From JBBSUQ01 sp964389755 (GTDB taxonomy: Bacteria; Bacteroidota; Bacteroidia; Flavobacteriales_D; Crocinitomicaceae): a stretch of DNA of 64,000 nt. Below are positions 32,801 through 40,858 of this stretch, piece by piece. The position numbers and the translations under genes were made by a program. Under the pieces are notes generated by a model. The model saw nothing but the letters and a program-made list of their open reading frames with translations, was not told the DNA's origin and did not search any database. Positions within the stretch are counted from its first letter, which is position 1. Every line of letters starts with the position of its first letter. Location: positions 1 to 64,000 of the forward strand of contig CAYMEW010000020.1 in assembly GCA_964389755.1 (NCBI GenBank), read 5' to 3'.

Positions 32801-33138
32801 CGAATGAATCGTGGGGACGTTACTGGGGCTGGGATCCGAAAGAGACCTGGGCACTTGTGTCGGTGCTCGTGTACGCCTGCATTTTGCACCTGCGACTCAT
32901 TCCGGGGCTTAAAGGCAAATTCCTCTTCAATGCCGTAAGTTTCTGGGGGTTCAGCGCGATTCTCTTTACGTTTTTCGGGGTGAACTTTATCCTTGTCGGA
33001 CTTCATTCGTATGCGCAGGGTGACGGGATCGGGCATTTCCCGACCTGGCTCTTGTTTACGATTTTGTTCTTCGCACTGTTTACCGCGTATGCCGCAATTA
33101 AGAATGCGAAATACAGGAAATTTATTCAAAATCAATAA
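29872..33138 (+). CDS. ccsBA: Fused cytochrome c biogenesis protein CcsBA
   Basis: 1088 aa from the ATG at 29872. It is the System II holocytochrome c synthase that exports heme and attaches it to apocytochrome c at the outer face of the inner membrane. The N-terminal half is ResB/CcsB-like (helices about 11-30, 44-62, 72-95, 450-470) and the C-terminal half CcsA-like (about 775-1080) with the heme-handling WWD motif WGRYWGWDPKETW (about 981-993). Between them a periplasmic stretch near residues 509-530 is unusually His-rich (HQHDDPHLEHEHDHM). A glutathione peroxidase gene follows immediately, so the unit may serve envelope redox functions. Confidence 0.94.
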   Translation: MEKFAKAFFSMRMMVVALLVFLLAIGLATFIEAAYDIQTAKICIYNATWFEILLGYLSIGLIANIFRYRMFQRQKVAMLAFHLAFIIIIIGAAITRFVGFEGLMLIREGQASNFIYSSDPHVYMKINDGKMQWTYNEKHFMSEDAGCYFSETVEFPGHKSPVTIEFVDFQKKMIDSLVRDNRYPEDVLDIVSGGMSSNYLVQDSFIILGNEADPLNAVSLSFQHESPVPGVEIWKNDGRLGVWTKLPMRALPMAQMRKYRQAGINPPDSVFQIIPTDTLVPFEAGILYNVGNQQFVFREHIRHARLLKMPSGKKDVGVDLLTLRITDGNQEKLVTLEGGKDMIPTEKVFAFAGLDYEMAYGSTRIDLPFSIFCKDFQLDRYPGSQTPSSFASDVRIIDKERNYESDRHIFMNHVTDYRGYRFFQSSYDPDEKGTRLSVNYDWWGTNVTYVGYLLMAIGMILSLFSRSGRFMELSGKLSKIAKRKAELSAFVLALFFTPALTQAQEINADPNVHQHDDPHLEHEHDHMSPAETEAQAQMPEEFTGEPTIISREHAEELSYLLVQDYSGRIVPFSTLALEVLNKLHAKSTYDGYNAVQVVMSMHMFPEQWFNQKLIYVSPKVGDSLGLGEYVSFTEISDEQGNFRWMDAYEKAHRTQESHRNEFQKKLIKLTDDYQVMYNVFTWFYMKVVPVSDDVTNTWSTPMNMQLKDKDSMVVRSAVEYLNALAEGMESGSYGNAGDKLELFKKVQRKAAGSIAPSEGQVNLEVTYNRMNFFSNAMYLFLTLGFLMLFLWFTRIFLHVSDATERFFKTVSRIFVVLMLIVFVYLGAGLAMRSYISGHAPWSDGYEALTFIAWVVILAGFAFSSKNRVILAVAAILAFFMLFVSTLSLLDPQISPLQPVLKSYWLQIHVSIITGSYAFLGLAFILGLLNLLLYATRNANNGERLTLQINELTYVSEMTMTIGLFMLTIGTFLGGVWANESWGRYWGWDPKETWALVSVLVYACILHLRLIPGLKGKFLFNAVSFWGFSAILFTFFGVNFILVGLHSYAQGDGIGHFPTWLLFTILFFALFTAYAAIKNAKYRKFIQNQ

Positions 33139-33141
33139 GTG

Positions 33142-33606
33142 ATGGCAAAGATCTATGACTTTCAGTTCAACGATATAAGCGGGAAACTGTTCGATACTTC
33201 TCTGTTGAAGGGAAAAAAGGTACTCGTTGTGAATACCGCTTCAGAATGCGGGTTGACACCTCAATACGAGCAATTGCAGGAACTGTATGAGGTACATGGT
33301 GGTGAACGGTTTACGATCATCGGTTTTCCGGCTAATGATTTCGGTGCACAGGAGCCTGGCTCCAATGAACAGATTGCCGGCTTTTGCAGCCGCAATTATG
33401 GAGTTACCTTTCCGATGATGGAGAAGATCCCGGTAAAAGGGGAAAACATGCATCCGCTCTATAAATGGCTAACGCAGGAAACCGGCACCGAAGTATCCTG
33501 GAACTTTCAGAAATTCCTGGTCAACGAGAACGGGGAAGTTGAAAGCAGTGTGGCACCAACCGTACTGCCGATCGATGAAACAATTATTAACTGGATCGAA
33601 AAATAA
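33142..33606 (+). CDS. Glutathione peroxidase-like thiol peroxidase
   Basis: 154 aa from the ATG at 33142 (a GTG 3 nt upstream is possible). Cys-type GPx: peroxidatic Cys in NTASECGLTPQYEQL (near residue 36), Gln in FPANDFGAQEPG and Trp/Asn in SWNFQKFLV form the catalytic tetrad. Such bacterial enzymes usually use thioredoxin. It sits between ccsBA and bshB1, so bacillithiol-related redox may be an alternative, but this is inference only. No signal peptide, so cytosolic. Confidence 0.93.
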   Translation: MAKIYDFQFNDISGKLFDTSLLKGKKVLVVNTASECGLTPQYEQLQELYEVHGGERFTIIGFPANDFGAQEPGSNEQIAGFCSRNYGVTFPMMEKIPVKGENMHPLYKWLTQETGTEVSWNFQKFLVNENGEVESSVAPTVLPIDETIINWIEK

Positions 33607-33611
33607 GCCTT

Positions 33612-34331
33612 ATGAAAACTGATATCCTGGCATTCGCGGCGCATCCGGATGATGTGGAACTGGCGGCAGCGGGAACCTTACTTAAAGAAATTTCCAAAGG
33701 ACGTACCGTTGCAATCGTGGATCTCACACGTGGAGAACTGGGTTCACGCGGAACGGCTGAAACACGACGGGAGGAATCTGAAAATTCCACTGCTATCCTG
33801 GGGATTTCCGCACGCGAGAACCTGGGAATGGCCGACGGTTTTTTTGAGATCACCCGTGAAAACCTGCTGAGTATTGTAAGTATGATCCGCAAATACCGTC
33901 CGGAGATCGTTTTGGCGAATGCCGACTCGGATCGTCACCCGGACCACGGCCGTGCCGGTGCGCTTGTATCGCGTGCCTGTTTTCTAAGCGGGCTGCGCCG
34001 TATCGAAACCGCGTTGGATGATGGAACGGCGCAGGAAGCGTATCGTCCGAAAGCCGTGTATCATTATATCCAGGATTATTACATCGAACCGGATTTTGTG
34101 GTAGACGTCAGTGATTTTGTAGAAAAGAAGTTTGAGGCGATCCGGGCTTTTAAGACCCAGTTTTACGATCCGGACAGTAAAGAGCCGCAAACTCCGATCT
34201 CCGGGAAGGAATTTTTCGATTTCCTGAGATCCCGCGGCCAGGAGTTTGGTCGGCCGATCGGTTCAGTCTACGCCGAAGGATTTACCACCGAACGGTTCCC
34301 GGCCGTTGACAGCCTGTTTGATATCGGTTAA
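33612..34331 (+). CDS. bshB1: Bacillithiol biosynthesis deacetylase BshB1
   Basis: 239 aa LmbE/PIG-L-type zinc hydrolase that removes acetate from GlcNAc-malate in bacillithiol synthesis. Zinc ligands are in AHPDDVELAAAGTL near the N terminus and HPDHGRAG near residue 103; RTVAIVDLTRGELGSRGTAETRREES is characteristic of BshB1. It is 5 nt after the GPx gene, so probably in one transcript. bshA and bshC are not seen in this window; the neighbouring GT4 is not BshA-like at its N terminus. Confidence 0.93.
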   Translation: MKTDILAFAAHPDDVELAAAGTLLKEISKGRTVAIVDLTRGELGSRGTAETRREESENSTAILGISARENLGMADGFFEITRENLLSIVSMIRKYRPEIVLANADSDRHPDHGRAGALVSRACFLSGLRRIETALDDGTAQEAYRPKAVYHYIQDYYIEPDFVVDVSDFVEKKFEAIRAFKTQFYDPDSKEPQTPISGKEFFDFLRSRGQEFGRPIGSVYAEGFTTERFPAVDSLFDIG

Positions 34332-34333
34332 AT

Positions 34334-34777
34334 TCAGGATACGTTTCGGATCTGGTAGCCCGTCCCGTTAAAAAGGACCTCGTCCCCGGCAGTTTTTCCG
34401 AGTAAGCACTGGGCAAGCGGAGCATGCGGTGCGAGGCAAAATATACTTGTTCCGTCCACGGACAGTAAGCCGAACCCGATCGAAATGTAAAAAAGTCCGC
34501 GGTCCGTTAAAATTACTGAACCTGCCCCGGCCTGTGTACTTACTTCGTCAGGTAGTGTTCCCAGCAGTTGCCGCAGGCGCTGCCACTCGGCGAGTCTCCC
34601 GGAAAGCTTTTCCTGTTCGAGGTGCGTCATCGCCCGGCCGGTCTCGTGTTTATCACCACTCGTACTGCGTGATTCACTGGCGAGCGACTCGGAAAGTTGC
34701 TGCAATTCCGAATGGATGAGTTCCAGTTTTTCATCCACAGCCTGTTTCAATACTTCGTGTATGCGTTTTCGATTCAT
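34334..34777 (-). CDS. GreA/GreB-like C-terminal-domain protein
   Basis: 147 aa. A helical N-terminal hairpin (about 1-70, with LSESLASESRSTSGDKHETG) is followed by a beta-rich FKBP-like domain like the RNA-polymerase-binding part of GreA/GreB (GSVILTDRGLFYISIG, APHAPLAQCLLGKTAGDEV). This Bacteroidota family is widely mislabelled 3-oxoacyl-ACP synthase, and no ketosynthase motif is present. It may modulate RNA polymerase. Its start overlaps the glycosyltransferase stop by 4 bp. Confidence 0.85.
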   Translation of the reverse strand: MNRKRIHEVLKQAVDEKLELIHSELQQLSESLASESRSTSGDKHETGRAMTHLEQEKLSGRLAEWQRLRQLLGTLPDEVSTQAGAGSVILTDRGLFYISIGFGLLSVDGTSIFCLAPHAPLAQCLLGKTAGDEVLFNGTGYQIRNVS

Positions 34778-35907
34778 GCCGGTTCAAGTAACTGTTCGTA
34801 TGTTTTCTCAAGTGCTGCGAGTACTTCATTTCCCGAAAATCGCGAACCGTAAGCACGGATTTTCTCCGGATCGAATCGCCCATAATGATCGATCATGCTT
34901 TCGAGTTTTTCGGCCAGATCCTTTGCATTTCCCGCCTGAAAATGAATGGCGCAGTCGGGGGGAAGTGAAGCTGCGATTCCGACAGGTGTTGAGACCACAG
35001 GCATACCGGAGCAAAGCGATTCTGCAATCACGATTGAAAATGTTTCGTAGACCGAGGTCAGGATGAAAGCGTCGTGCCGTCGGTACGTATCCGCAATTTG
35101 TTCCCAGTTCATTGGTCCGTCGAAATGTACCAGGTGATCGATCCCTTTGGTCTGGCAATAGCGTTTCCATTTTTCGACAGGTTCGTCGCAGACCACCGTC
35201 AGGCTGAAATCACTGCGTTTTTTGGAAAGTAAAGCGATGCCGTTAAAAAGATTTTCAGGGTCTTTGAAGCGTTCATCCAAGGTCGAAATATGCAGAAATC
35301 GGAACTTTTTGCCGTTCGGGGGCTCTTTCAAAGAAAAGAGGTGCGTGTCCACGTGATTCGGGATGACCGCTACGGGCGTGTCCGGAAAATAGGGGCGAAT
35401 ATCGGGAATCAGGAACTCCGATACGGCAATAAATGTGTCGACGTCGCGCGCGAATTTTCGGAGAAAAAGGTGCTGCACGAACCCGCGAATTCCTTCGGGC
35501 GGTTTGTGGTAATACGACCCCTGGTCCGTAACGATCAGCGGACATTTAAAAAATCGTTTTGCGATGCGAAATTGCCAGGCTTTACCAAAAAGGATATGTC
35601 CGTGAACCAGGTCAGGGCGTTGGATTTGTCGGAGTGTTTCGCTGAAGGCACGCTTTTCACGCACCCAGCGCGAGGCTTTATTTCCGCCCGGATTGTAGCG
35701 CACGCTCAGTTCGGTATAATTTCCCTCGTTTTTTTTATTGATGCTGAACGATGTAACGGAGGAATCGGCAATCGTATGTATTACGGTAACTTCATGCCTT
35801 TCTGCCAGCAGCAGCGCCTGGCGCTTGATAAAGTTCCCGAGGAAAGGCCGGGTCGGGGTCGGAAACCACGAACTCAGCAACAGGATGTGCCAATTTTTTT
35901 CGTTCAT
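34774..35907 (-). CDS. GT4-family glycosyltransferase
   Basis: 377 aa GT-B fold enzyme. The N-terminal acceptor domain begins HILLLSSWFPTPTRPFLGNFIKRQA. The C-terminal donor domain carries FILTSVYETFSIVIAESLCSGMPVVST with the E-x7-E motif of retaining GT4 enzymes. The substrate is unknown; cell-surface glycan or exopolysaccharide synthesis is usual. It is not BshA, whose N terminus is quite different, despite bshB1 being nearby. First gene of a unit with the GreA-like gene. Confidence 0.9.
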   Translation of the reverse strand: MNEKNWHILLLSSWFPTPTRPFLGNFIKRQALLLAERHEVTVIHTIADSSVTSFSINKKNEGNYTELSVRYNPGGNKASRWVREKRAFSETLRQIQRPDLVHGHILFGKAWQFRIAKRFFKCPLIVTDQGSYYHKPPEGIRGFVQHLFLRKFARDVDTFIAVSEFLIPDIRPYFPDTPVAVIPNHVDTHLFSLKEPPNGKKFRFLHISTLDERFKDPENLFNGIALLSKKRSDFSLTVVCDEPVEKWKRYCQTKGIDHLVHFDGPMNWEQIADTYRRHDAFILTSVYETFSIVIAESLCSGMPVVSTPVGIAASLPPDCAIHFQAGNAKDLAEKLESMIDHYGRFDPEKIRAYGSRFSGNEVLAALEKTYEQLLEPA

Positions 35908-35931
35908 AAAAACGAAAATAGTTAATTCGCC

Positions 35932-37227
35932 TTAATTAATTACCAGTCGCAGGGTCTTAGACGTATCGTTGTGCGTAATTCGTAAGAAATAAACGCCTTT
36001 TTCGAGCCCCGAGAGGTCGATCCGGTTTCCATTGCGTGTAACTTTGCATTCCGCCCCGGCACTCGTAAAGATCTGAAGCTTGTCTTCCGCTTTCAGACCA
36101 CGAACATTCACCGCGTCCGTTGCTGGAACAGGGTAGAGCGCATACTCATCGGCAGCAGATACTTCGGATGTGCCCGCCAAGCATGGAAGTTCATTGATCT
36201 TTTGCCAGATCGTGTCATTGTAAAAACTTTCGACGAGATTCCCCGATCCGTCACCCATGCGTACCACCACCATGTTTTGAGAAGGAACAACGTTAATGAT
36301 CTGACCGTTTTTCCCGATTGCGGCGTACAGGTCGGCCGGTGCGTTGGGAAGGACACTGCCCGGAAAGACAAATTGTGTTTGTGGCAACATGTACGAACTC
36401 TTTCCGTTCAGCCAGGTCAGGTAACCGTACGAATTGTTCAGGCTTTGAGAAGAACTGGTCATATCGCTGAGGTAGGCGGCATCACTTAATACCGGCGTGC
36501 CATCCCAGTTTCCTCCGGAAAGAAGCAGCAGCCCGAATCGCGCCATACTGCGTGCCTTACTGATGTAGACCTTATTGTAGAAATAATCCACAAAAAATCC
36601 ATCCATGCCTGTGGGGGTTTTGATACGGGAATTTACATACACGTTCATACTTTGGCCGCTGGCCTGCTCAAGGACATCGTGCAAAAGCGTATACGGCGCA
36701 TTGTGATAAGCCCAGCGCATTCCCGGATCTGCCAGGTAAGTCAGACACGCAGGGTCGGTACAGTCACTCGTTGAACCGCCGTCGTTAAGCCCGCTGGTCA
36801 TTGTCAGTTGATGACGAATGGTAATTTTTTCTTCCTGCGAGGCAGTCAGAGCGGTCCAGCCAGTGCCGAGGTAATCGCTCGTGGTGTCTGCAATATTCAG
36901 CAGACCTTCCTGCTGCGCGATCCCGACAGTGAAACCAACGAGGGTCTTTCCGGCCGAATTCCACACATGGAGGCTGTCCTGGGTAAAGGTACCGAAGTAT
37001 CTTTCGAGCACGATCTTCCCGTCTTTCAGCAGGATAAACGCTTTCGAATGACTTTGTTCGAGATAATCGTAAAGTGCATCCACCTTGTCCGGGCACCAGT
37101 TTAATGCGGACGGAGACAGTGTATCCCAAACAGGACCGGATGTGGGTGGATAATAAAGCGTTTGTGCCTGCAGAAAAGTAGCAGGCAATACGATCAGAAA
37201 ACAGGTGAATCGTTTGAGCAGGTGCAT
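35932..37227 (-). CDS. Secreted serine hydrolase (class C beta-lactamase fold) with T9SS tail
   Basis: 431 aa from the ATG at 37225-37227, which begins a signal peptide (MHLLKRFTCFLIVLPATFLQAQ). Penicillin-binding/beta-lactamase class C fold: SxxK motif as SAGK near residue 91 and YxN as YHN in MRWAYHNAPYTLLHD. The C terminus (about 355-431) is a T9SS type A sorting domain (YALYPVPATDAVNVRGL ... GVYFLRITHNDTSKTLRLVIN), so it is exported across the outer membrane and probably held at the surface. Likely an esterase or peptidase; beta-lactam hydrolysis cannot be claimed. Confidence 0.9.
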   Translation of the reverse strand: MHLLKRFTCFLIVLPATFLQAQTLYYPPTSGPVWDTLSPSALNWCPDKVDALYDYLEQSHSKAFILLKDGKIVLERYFGTFTQDSLHVWNSAGKTLVGFTVGIAQQEGLLNIADTTSDYLGTGWTALTASQEEKITIRHQLTMTSGLNDGGSTSDCTDPACLTYLADPGMRWAYHNAPYTLLHDVLEQASGQSMNVYVNSRIKTPTGMDGFFVDYFYNKVYISKARSMARFGLLLLSGGNWDGTPVLSDAAYLSDMTSSSQSLNNSYGYLTWLNGKSSYMLPQTQFVFPGSVLPNAPADLYAAIGKNGQIINVVPSQNMVVVRMGDGSGNLVESFYNDTIWQKINELPCLAGTSEVSAADEYALYPVPATDAVNVRGLKAEDKLQIFTSAGAECKVTRNGNRIDLSGLEKGVYFLRITHNDTSKTLRLVIN

Positions 37228-37388
37228 GTTGAAAGTTTTTTTTAAAAGTAAGTATTTGCGCCGATCCGGAAAAAAATAATGGTGAGATATTTGCATTAGG
37301 ATGAAAGGGGGAATGTAAAAAAACTTAATTTAAGCAATGCGGACACAACCTGCCGGGCCATCAGTTGTTAAATAAAATAAAAGCAAGT

Positions 37389-37862
37389 ATGAAAACACAG
37401 GTATACATTTCAGGCTTTGTACTTTTCCTGACACTTTTTTGCTTTTCGGCAGAAGTATCTGCGCAGGGAAACAAACCGATCATGAATGAGAGTGACTACA
37501 GTCTTGAGTGGGTCAATTATTTCGAAAATGAAATGGTTCGTATCGACACGCGCAAAATCCAAATTGCATCCCCGTCGGATGGTTCGGAGGAAGAACGCGT
37601 TGTATTTCGCTTTGTGAATAAGACGGCTCAGCCGGTGGCCATCAATTTTATCCGGGAAGCAGTGTACCTGAACGGATGTACCGATTGTGATGAAGGTTAC
37701 CGCGAGTTTTCAATCGGACTTGAACCACTGGAGATACGGAGTTACGAAGAAACGGAGAACCAGGAAAACGATGCGTATTACCTCTTTTCCAAAAATCTGA
37801 ACCAGACCGTCAATAAGATCCTGCAGGATTATGAACTGACCGGTATTAAGGTTGTAGTTTAA
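37389..37862 (+). CDS. Secreted hypothetical protein
   Basis: 157 aa from the ATG at 37389 with signal peptide MKTQVYISGFVLFLTLFCFSAEVSAQ. The mature part is small, probably beta-rich, with two close cysteines (NGCTDCDEGY near residue 97-100) that may form a disulfide or bind metal, and a late helix (SKNLNQTVNKILQDYEL). No family recognised. Its last codons overlap the 3' end of the convergent cysteine desulfurase gene by 4 bp. Confidence 0.78.
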   Translation: MKTQVYISGFVLFLTLFCFSAEVSAQGNKPIMNESDYSLEWVNYFENEMVRIDTRKIQIASPSDGSEEERVVFRFVNKTAQPVAINFIREAVYLNGCTDCDEGYREFSIGLEPLEIRSYEETENQENDAYYLFSKNLNQTVNKILQDYELTGIKVVV

Positions 37863-38995
37863 GCAAGCGTCAGGTCGTAAACGGATTTAACCTGCTGCAC
37901 GGCATAATCGATCTCTTCCGGAGTGGTGTACCGTGAAAAGGAAAAGCGTACATTCGGACGATTCATATCGGCACCGATTCCTTCCAGTACGTGTGACCCT
38001 TTAGCTGCTCCCGAACTACAGGCGCTCCCGCCACTGCATGCCACACCTTTCAGATCAAGCGTAAAAAGCAGCATTCCTGCCTTGTCTGTTTTCGGGAGAC
38101 ATACATTCAAAACTGTGTACAAACTTTGATCAGGATCGGTTTCACCGTAAAATGAAACACCTTCCAGTTCGCCGGTGAGTTGTTCGATCATGCGGTTTTT
38201 CAACTGCTGAACATGCAACTGGTGCGCTTTAACATCGGTATAGGCGAGGTCCATTGCTTTGGCCAGTCCGACAATCCCGTATACATTTTCCGTTCCGCCA
38301 CGTAAACCGCGTTCCTGCGCGCCCCCGTGTATGATCGGCCGGACTTTATTCCTTCCGTTCGCATAGAGAAAACCGATTCCTTTCGGACCGTGGAACTTGT
38401 GCGCTGCACAGGTAATAAAGTCGATGTCGAGTTCCTGCAGATCAAAGGCATAATGCCCCATGGTTTGTACCGTATCGGAATGAAAGTAGGCGCCGTATTT
38501 ACGGCATATTTCCGCAGTTCGCTTCAGGGGAAGCAGCGTTCCGATCTCGTTGTTAGCGTGCATGAGCGATACCAGCGTCCGCGTTCCGTCGGCGAGCAAT
38601 CGTTCAAGTTGCGCCAGGTCGGCATTTCCCTTCTGATCGATGTCGAGGTAACGCACTTCGAGGTCTTCACAGGCGAGACTTTCGGCGGCATGTCCGACGG
38701 CATGGTGTTCGATGCGTGTGGTGATGATCCGTTTCACGCCGAGTTCCTCAACGGCACAGTGAAGAGCCATGTTATCCGCTTCCGTACCACCGCTGGTAAA
38801 TATGATCTCAGATGACTTACAGTTGAGGTGTTTGGCTACCGAGCGGCGCGCATTCTCAACAAGTGCCTTGGCCTGTCTTCCGTAGAAATGGGTGGAAGAA
38901 GGATTACCAAAGGTTTCTGAAAGCACCGGTATCATGGCTTCCACAACTTCCGGAGCGATCGGTGTGGTGGCGGCATTATCTAAGTAAACTCGCAT
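37859..38995 (-). CDS. Cysteine desulfurase (NifS/IscS-like)
   Basis: 378 aa PLP enzyme that removes sulfur from cysteine for Fe-S clusters or tRNA thiolation. Visible: MRVYLDNAATTPIAPEV, IIFTSGGTEADN, CAAHKFHGPKGIGFLY (PLP Lys), and the mobile catalytic Cys loop GVACSGGSACSSGAAKGSH. The longer active-site loop is of the NifS/IscS (class I) type. No isc or suf neighbours are present, so its sulfur acceptor cannot be told from context. Confidence 0.93.
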   Translation of the reverse strand: MRVYLDNAATTPIAPEVVEAMIPVLSETFGNPSSTHFYGRQAKALVENARRSVAKHLNCKSSEIIFTSGGTEADNMALHCAVEELGVKRIITTRIEHHAVGHAAESLACEDLEVRYLDIDQKGNADLAQLERLLADGTRTLVSLMHANNEIGTLLPLKRTAEICRKYGAYFHSDTVQTMGHYAFDLQELDIDFITCAAHKFHGPKGIGFLYANGRNKVRPIIHGGAQERGLRGGTENVYGIVGLAKAMDLAYTDVKAHQLHVQQLKNRMIEQLTGELEGVSFYGETDPDQSLYTVLNVCLPKTDKAGMLLFTLDLKGVACSGGSACSSGAAKGSHVLEGIGADMNRPNVRFSFSRYTTPEEIDYAVQQVKSVYDLTLA

Positions 38996-39083
38996 CTGTG
39001 ATTATTTTTGCACTGGCAAAGATAGTGAACTCGCGCTTAAACCGGAAAAGATATGCGTTTTTAGCGTAGTGATTATTGAACTC

Positions 39084-39596
39084 TCAAATTTTGTCTTCTT
39101 TTCCGAGTAGTTGGCGGAAGGTGACCGTTTCAACGGGAAATCGTTTGAGGTTGTTCATCAGCATCCAGCTGCGCTCAATCCGTTTGACCGAACTTTTTAC
39201 CTGGATCACATAATAGATAATGTAACGCTGCATGCCGGGTTTCAGTTGTTCGAAGCGCTCTCGGGCCACGTCGTCCTGGCGCATGACTTCTGTTAGTTCT
39301 TCCGGAACGGGATGACCGAATTCGCTGTCGTCGGGCTCCAGTTCAAAAGTCACCTTTTCACCGGCATGAATGCCTGCCTCTTTCATGCGTTTTTGAGAAA
39401 CCGTAATGTATCCGCGACCTTCACCCAGTGCCACGATGCCCGCCTGCCAGTTTACGACGCCGAGGCTGATAATGACGCGCTGATTAAAAAGGCCGTCTGT
39501 CTTCCCGTTATTCAGACGTATAAGATCATCGTGTGCAATTTCCAGGTAGTGCAGGCGCAACTTATCCAAAAAGTGTATTTCAGATTTTAACTTCAT
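39084..39596 (-). CDS. YdeI/DUF1905-like protein
   Basis: 170 aa. The N-terminal beta-domain (about 1-95, NQRVIISLGVVNWQAGIVALGEGRGYITVSQ) resembles DUF1905, and the C-terminal helical part (about 105-150, QLKPGMQRYIIYYVIQVKSSVKRIERS) resembles the OmdA/YdeI domain (a bacteriocin-protection-associated family). The function is uncertain. It stands alone and is transcribed toward the desulfurase gene. Confidence 0.75.
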   Translation of the reverse strand: MKLKSEIHFLDKLRLHYLEIAHDDLIRLNNGKTDGLFNQRVIISLGVVNWQAGIVALGEGRGYITVSQKRMKEAGIHAGEKVTFELEPDDSEFGHPVPEELTEVMRQDDVARERFEQLKPGMQRYIIYYVIQVKSSVKRIERSWMLMNNLKRFPVETVTFRQLLGKEDKI

Positions 39597-39805
39597 AGCT
39601 TAAAAATAGGATTTTCCGGGTTTTATCGAAACGGTAACGAACGAAAATGGATGCACTACCGAGTGACACGGCTGATCCGAACACTTTCTGATACGAATTT
39701 CAGAACGGTAGTTTGAAGATTAAAAATTGTTTGATTAACAAGTCGTTGTAGATAATCAAAAAAAAATAATTGAATCTTAACATTCCAATGTTGCCGGATT
39801 TGTAT

Positions 39806-39813
39806 TAGTTTTG
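39806..39813 (+). promoter_or_regulatory. Putative -7 box TAGTTTTG
   Basis: Perfect TAnnTTTG 31 nt before the ATG of the T9SS protein at 39845. Confidence 0.45.
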
Positions 39814-39844
39814 AGAGATATAAAACACATTTAATTTAACTTTT

Positions 39845-40765
39845 ATGAAAAAAATATTACTTTCTTTATCTCTTTTGTTAACTGCAGGTGCTGCATCCGC
39901 ACAGGTTGATACGCTCTCTGAGTTTTTCACGGGATCGCTTGCAGTTTACCAGGTTGATGTAGCTGCTCCGGTTGACAGCGGTTACATTTCAGGTACAAAC
40001 GTTTATGGTGATCTAGCGAAATTACAGCGTTTCGATCCGTCGCACGGTGTTACCGCTACAGGAGACATTACATCTATACTCCTTGCTCTTCCAATCAAAG
40101 TAGATGCAGGAGGTTCTTTCCAGGTAGGGATTTTCCCGGATAATGCCGGAGAGCCGAACATGCTTGCTCCGCTTGGTGCGGTATCCATTGACCTTGCTGA
40201 TGTGGATACGGCAGTAGCTTCGTTTAACCTCATCGGTGATGGTACAAACCCGACTTTTTACAACGTTGCGGCAACATTTGCAACGCCGGTAGCTATTCCG
40301 TCAAGCGGTGTATTCTGGGTGGGTGTTGTTTTGCCTACTGGAGCTAACGAACTGGCGATGTTCACAAACCAATCAGGTGATTTCCCGGATGCTTCAACGA
40401 ACTCTGGTGAAGTATGGAGTGACGGTACCTTCTCTACTTATCCGAATGCCTGGGGAGCAGCTGCAACATTTGCAAACGCAATTTTCCCGGTAGTGAACTT
40501 TACAGGTGGTCCGGTAGGAGGCCTGAAAGAAAACGCGATTGAGGCGGTTGCTTACCCGAACCCGGCAAGTGATGTTCTGAACATCAAAATGGGCGAAAAC
40601 GTGGAAGCGGTATCCATCATTTCCATGGACGGAAAAGTAGTTTCAACACAAGTTGTGAACGGAACAACTGTTAGCGTACCGGTTGCTGATCTGAACGCAG
40701 GAGTTTACTTCTACGAAGTACAAACTGCAAACGGAACTGTACGTCACACATTCGTGAAAAAATAA
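39845..40765 (+). CDS. Secreted T9SS type A sorting-domain protein
   Basis: 306 aa with a signal peptide (MKKILLSLSLLLTAGAASAQ). The mature body (about 21-225) is beta-rich, Ala/Gly/Thr-rich, with no known catalytic motif; segments such as FQVGIFPDNAGEPNMLAP suggest a jelly-roll or carbohydrate-binding-like surface domain. The C-terminal sorting domain is clear (AVAYPNPASDVLNIKMGEN ... GVYFYEVQTANGTVRHTFVKK). Its codon use is more AT-leaning than neighbours, which may mark a highly expressed secreted protein. A strong terminator follows. Confidence 0.88.
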   Translation: MKKILLSLSLLLTAGAASAQVDTLSEFFTGSLAVYQVDVAAPVDSGYISGTNVYGDLAKLQRFDPSHGVTATGDITSILLALPIKVDAGGSFQVGIFPDNAGEPNMLAPLGAVSIDLADVDTAVASFNLIGDGTNPTFYNVAATFATPVAIPSSGVFWVGVVLPTGANELAMFTNQSGDFPDASTNSGEVWSDGTFSTYPNAWGAAATFANAIFPVVNFTGGPVGGLKENAIEAVAYPNPASDVLNIKMGENVEAVSIISMDGKVVSTQVVNGTTVSVPVADLNAGVYFYEVQTANGTVRHTFVKK

Positions 40766-40784
40766 TTGATTTTAATGAATCAGA

Positions 40785-40818
40785 AAAGGGAAGGTTTTCA
40801 AAACCTTCCCTTTTTTTA
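40785..40818. terminator. Bidirectional rho-independent terminator
   Basis: AAAGGGAAGGTTTT pairs with AAAACCTTCCCTTT (centre near 40800) with a T run on the plus side and an A run that serves the minus side. It separates the T9SS gene from the convergent disordered-protein gene at 40859. Confidence 0.88.
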
Positions 40819-40858
40819 TATCAACAGGTGCCGCTAAATTATATCGATTTGGTTGTGT

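Noticed and set aside
34334..34777. 3-oxoacyl-ACP synthase, the common database label for this family
   Set aside because: No ketosynthase catalytic motif and far too short; the fold signature is GreA/GreB-like.
34774..35907. GT4 glycosyltransferase as BshA of bacillithiol synthesis
   Set aside because: Its N terminus does not show the BshA pattern (near GIVCYPTFGGSG); proximity to bshB1 alone is not enough.
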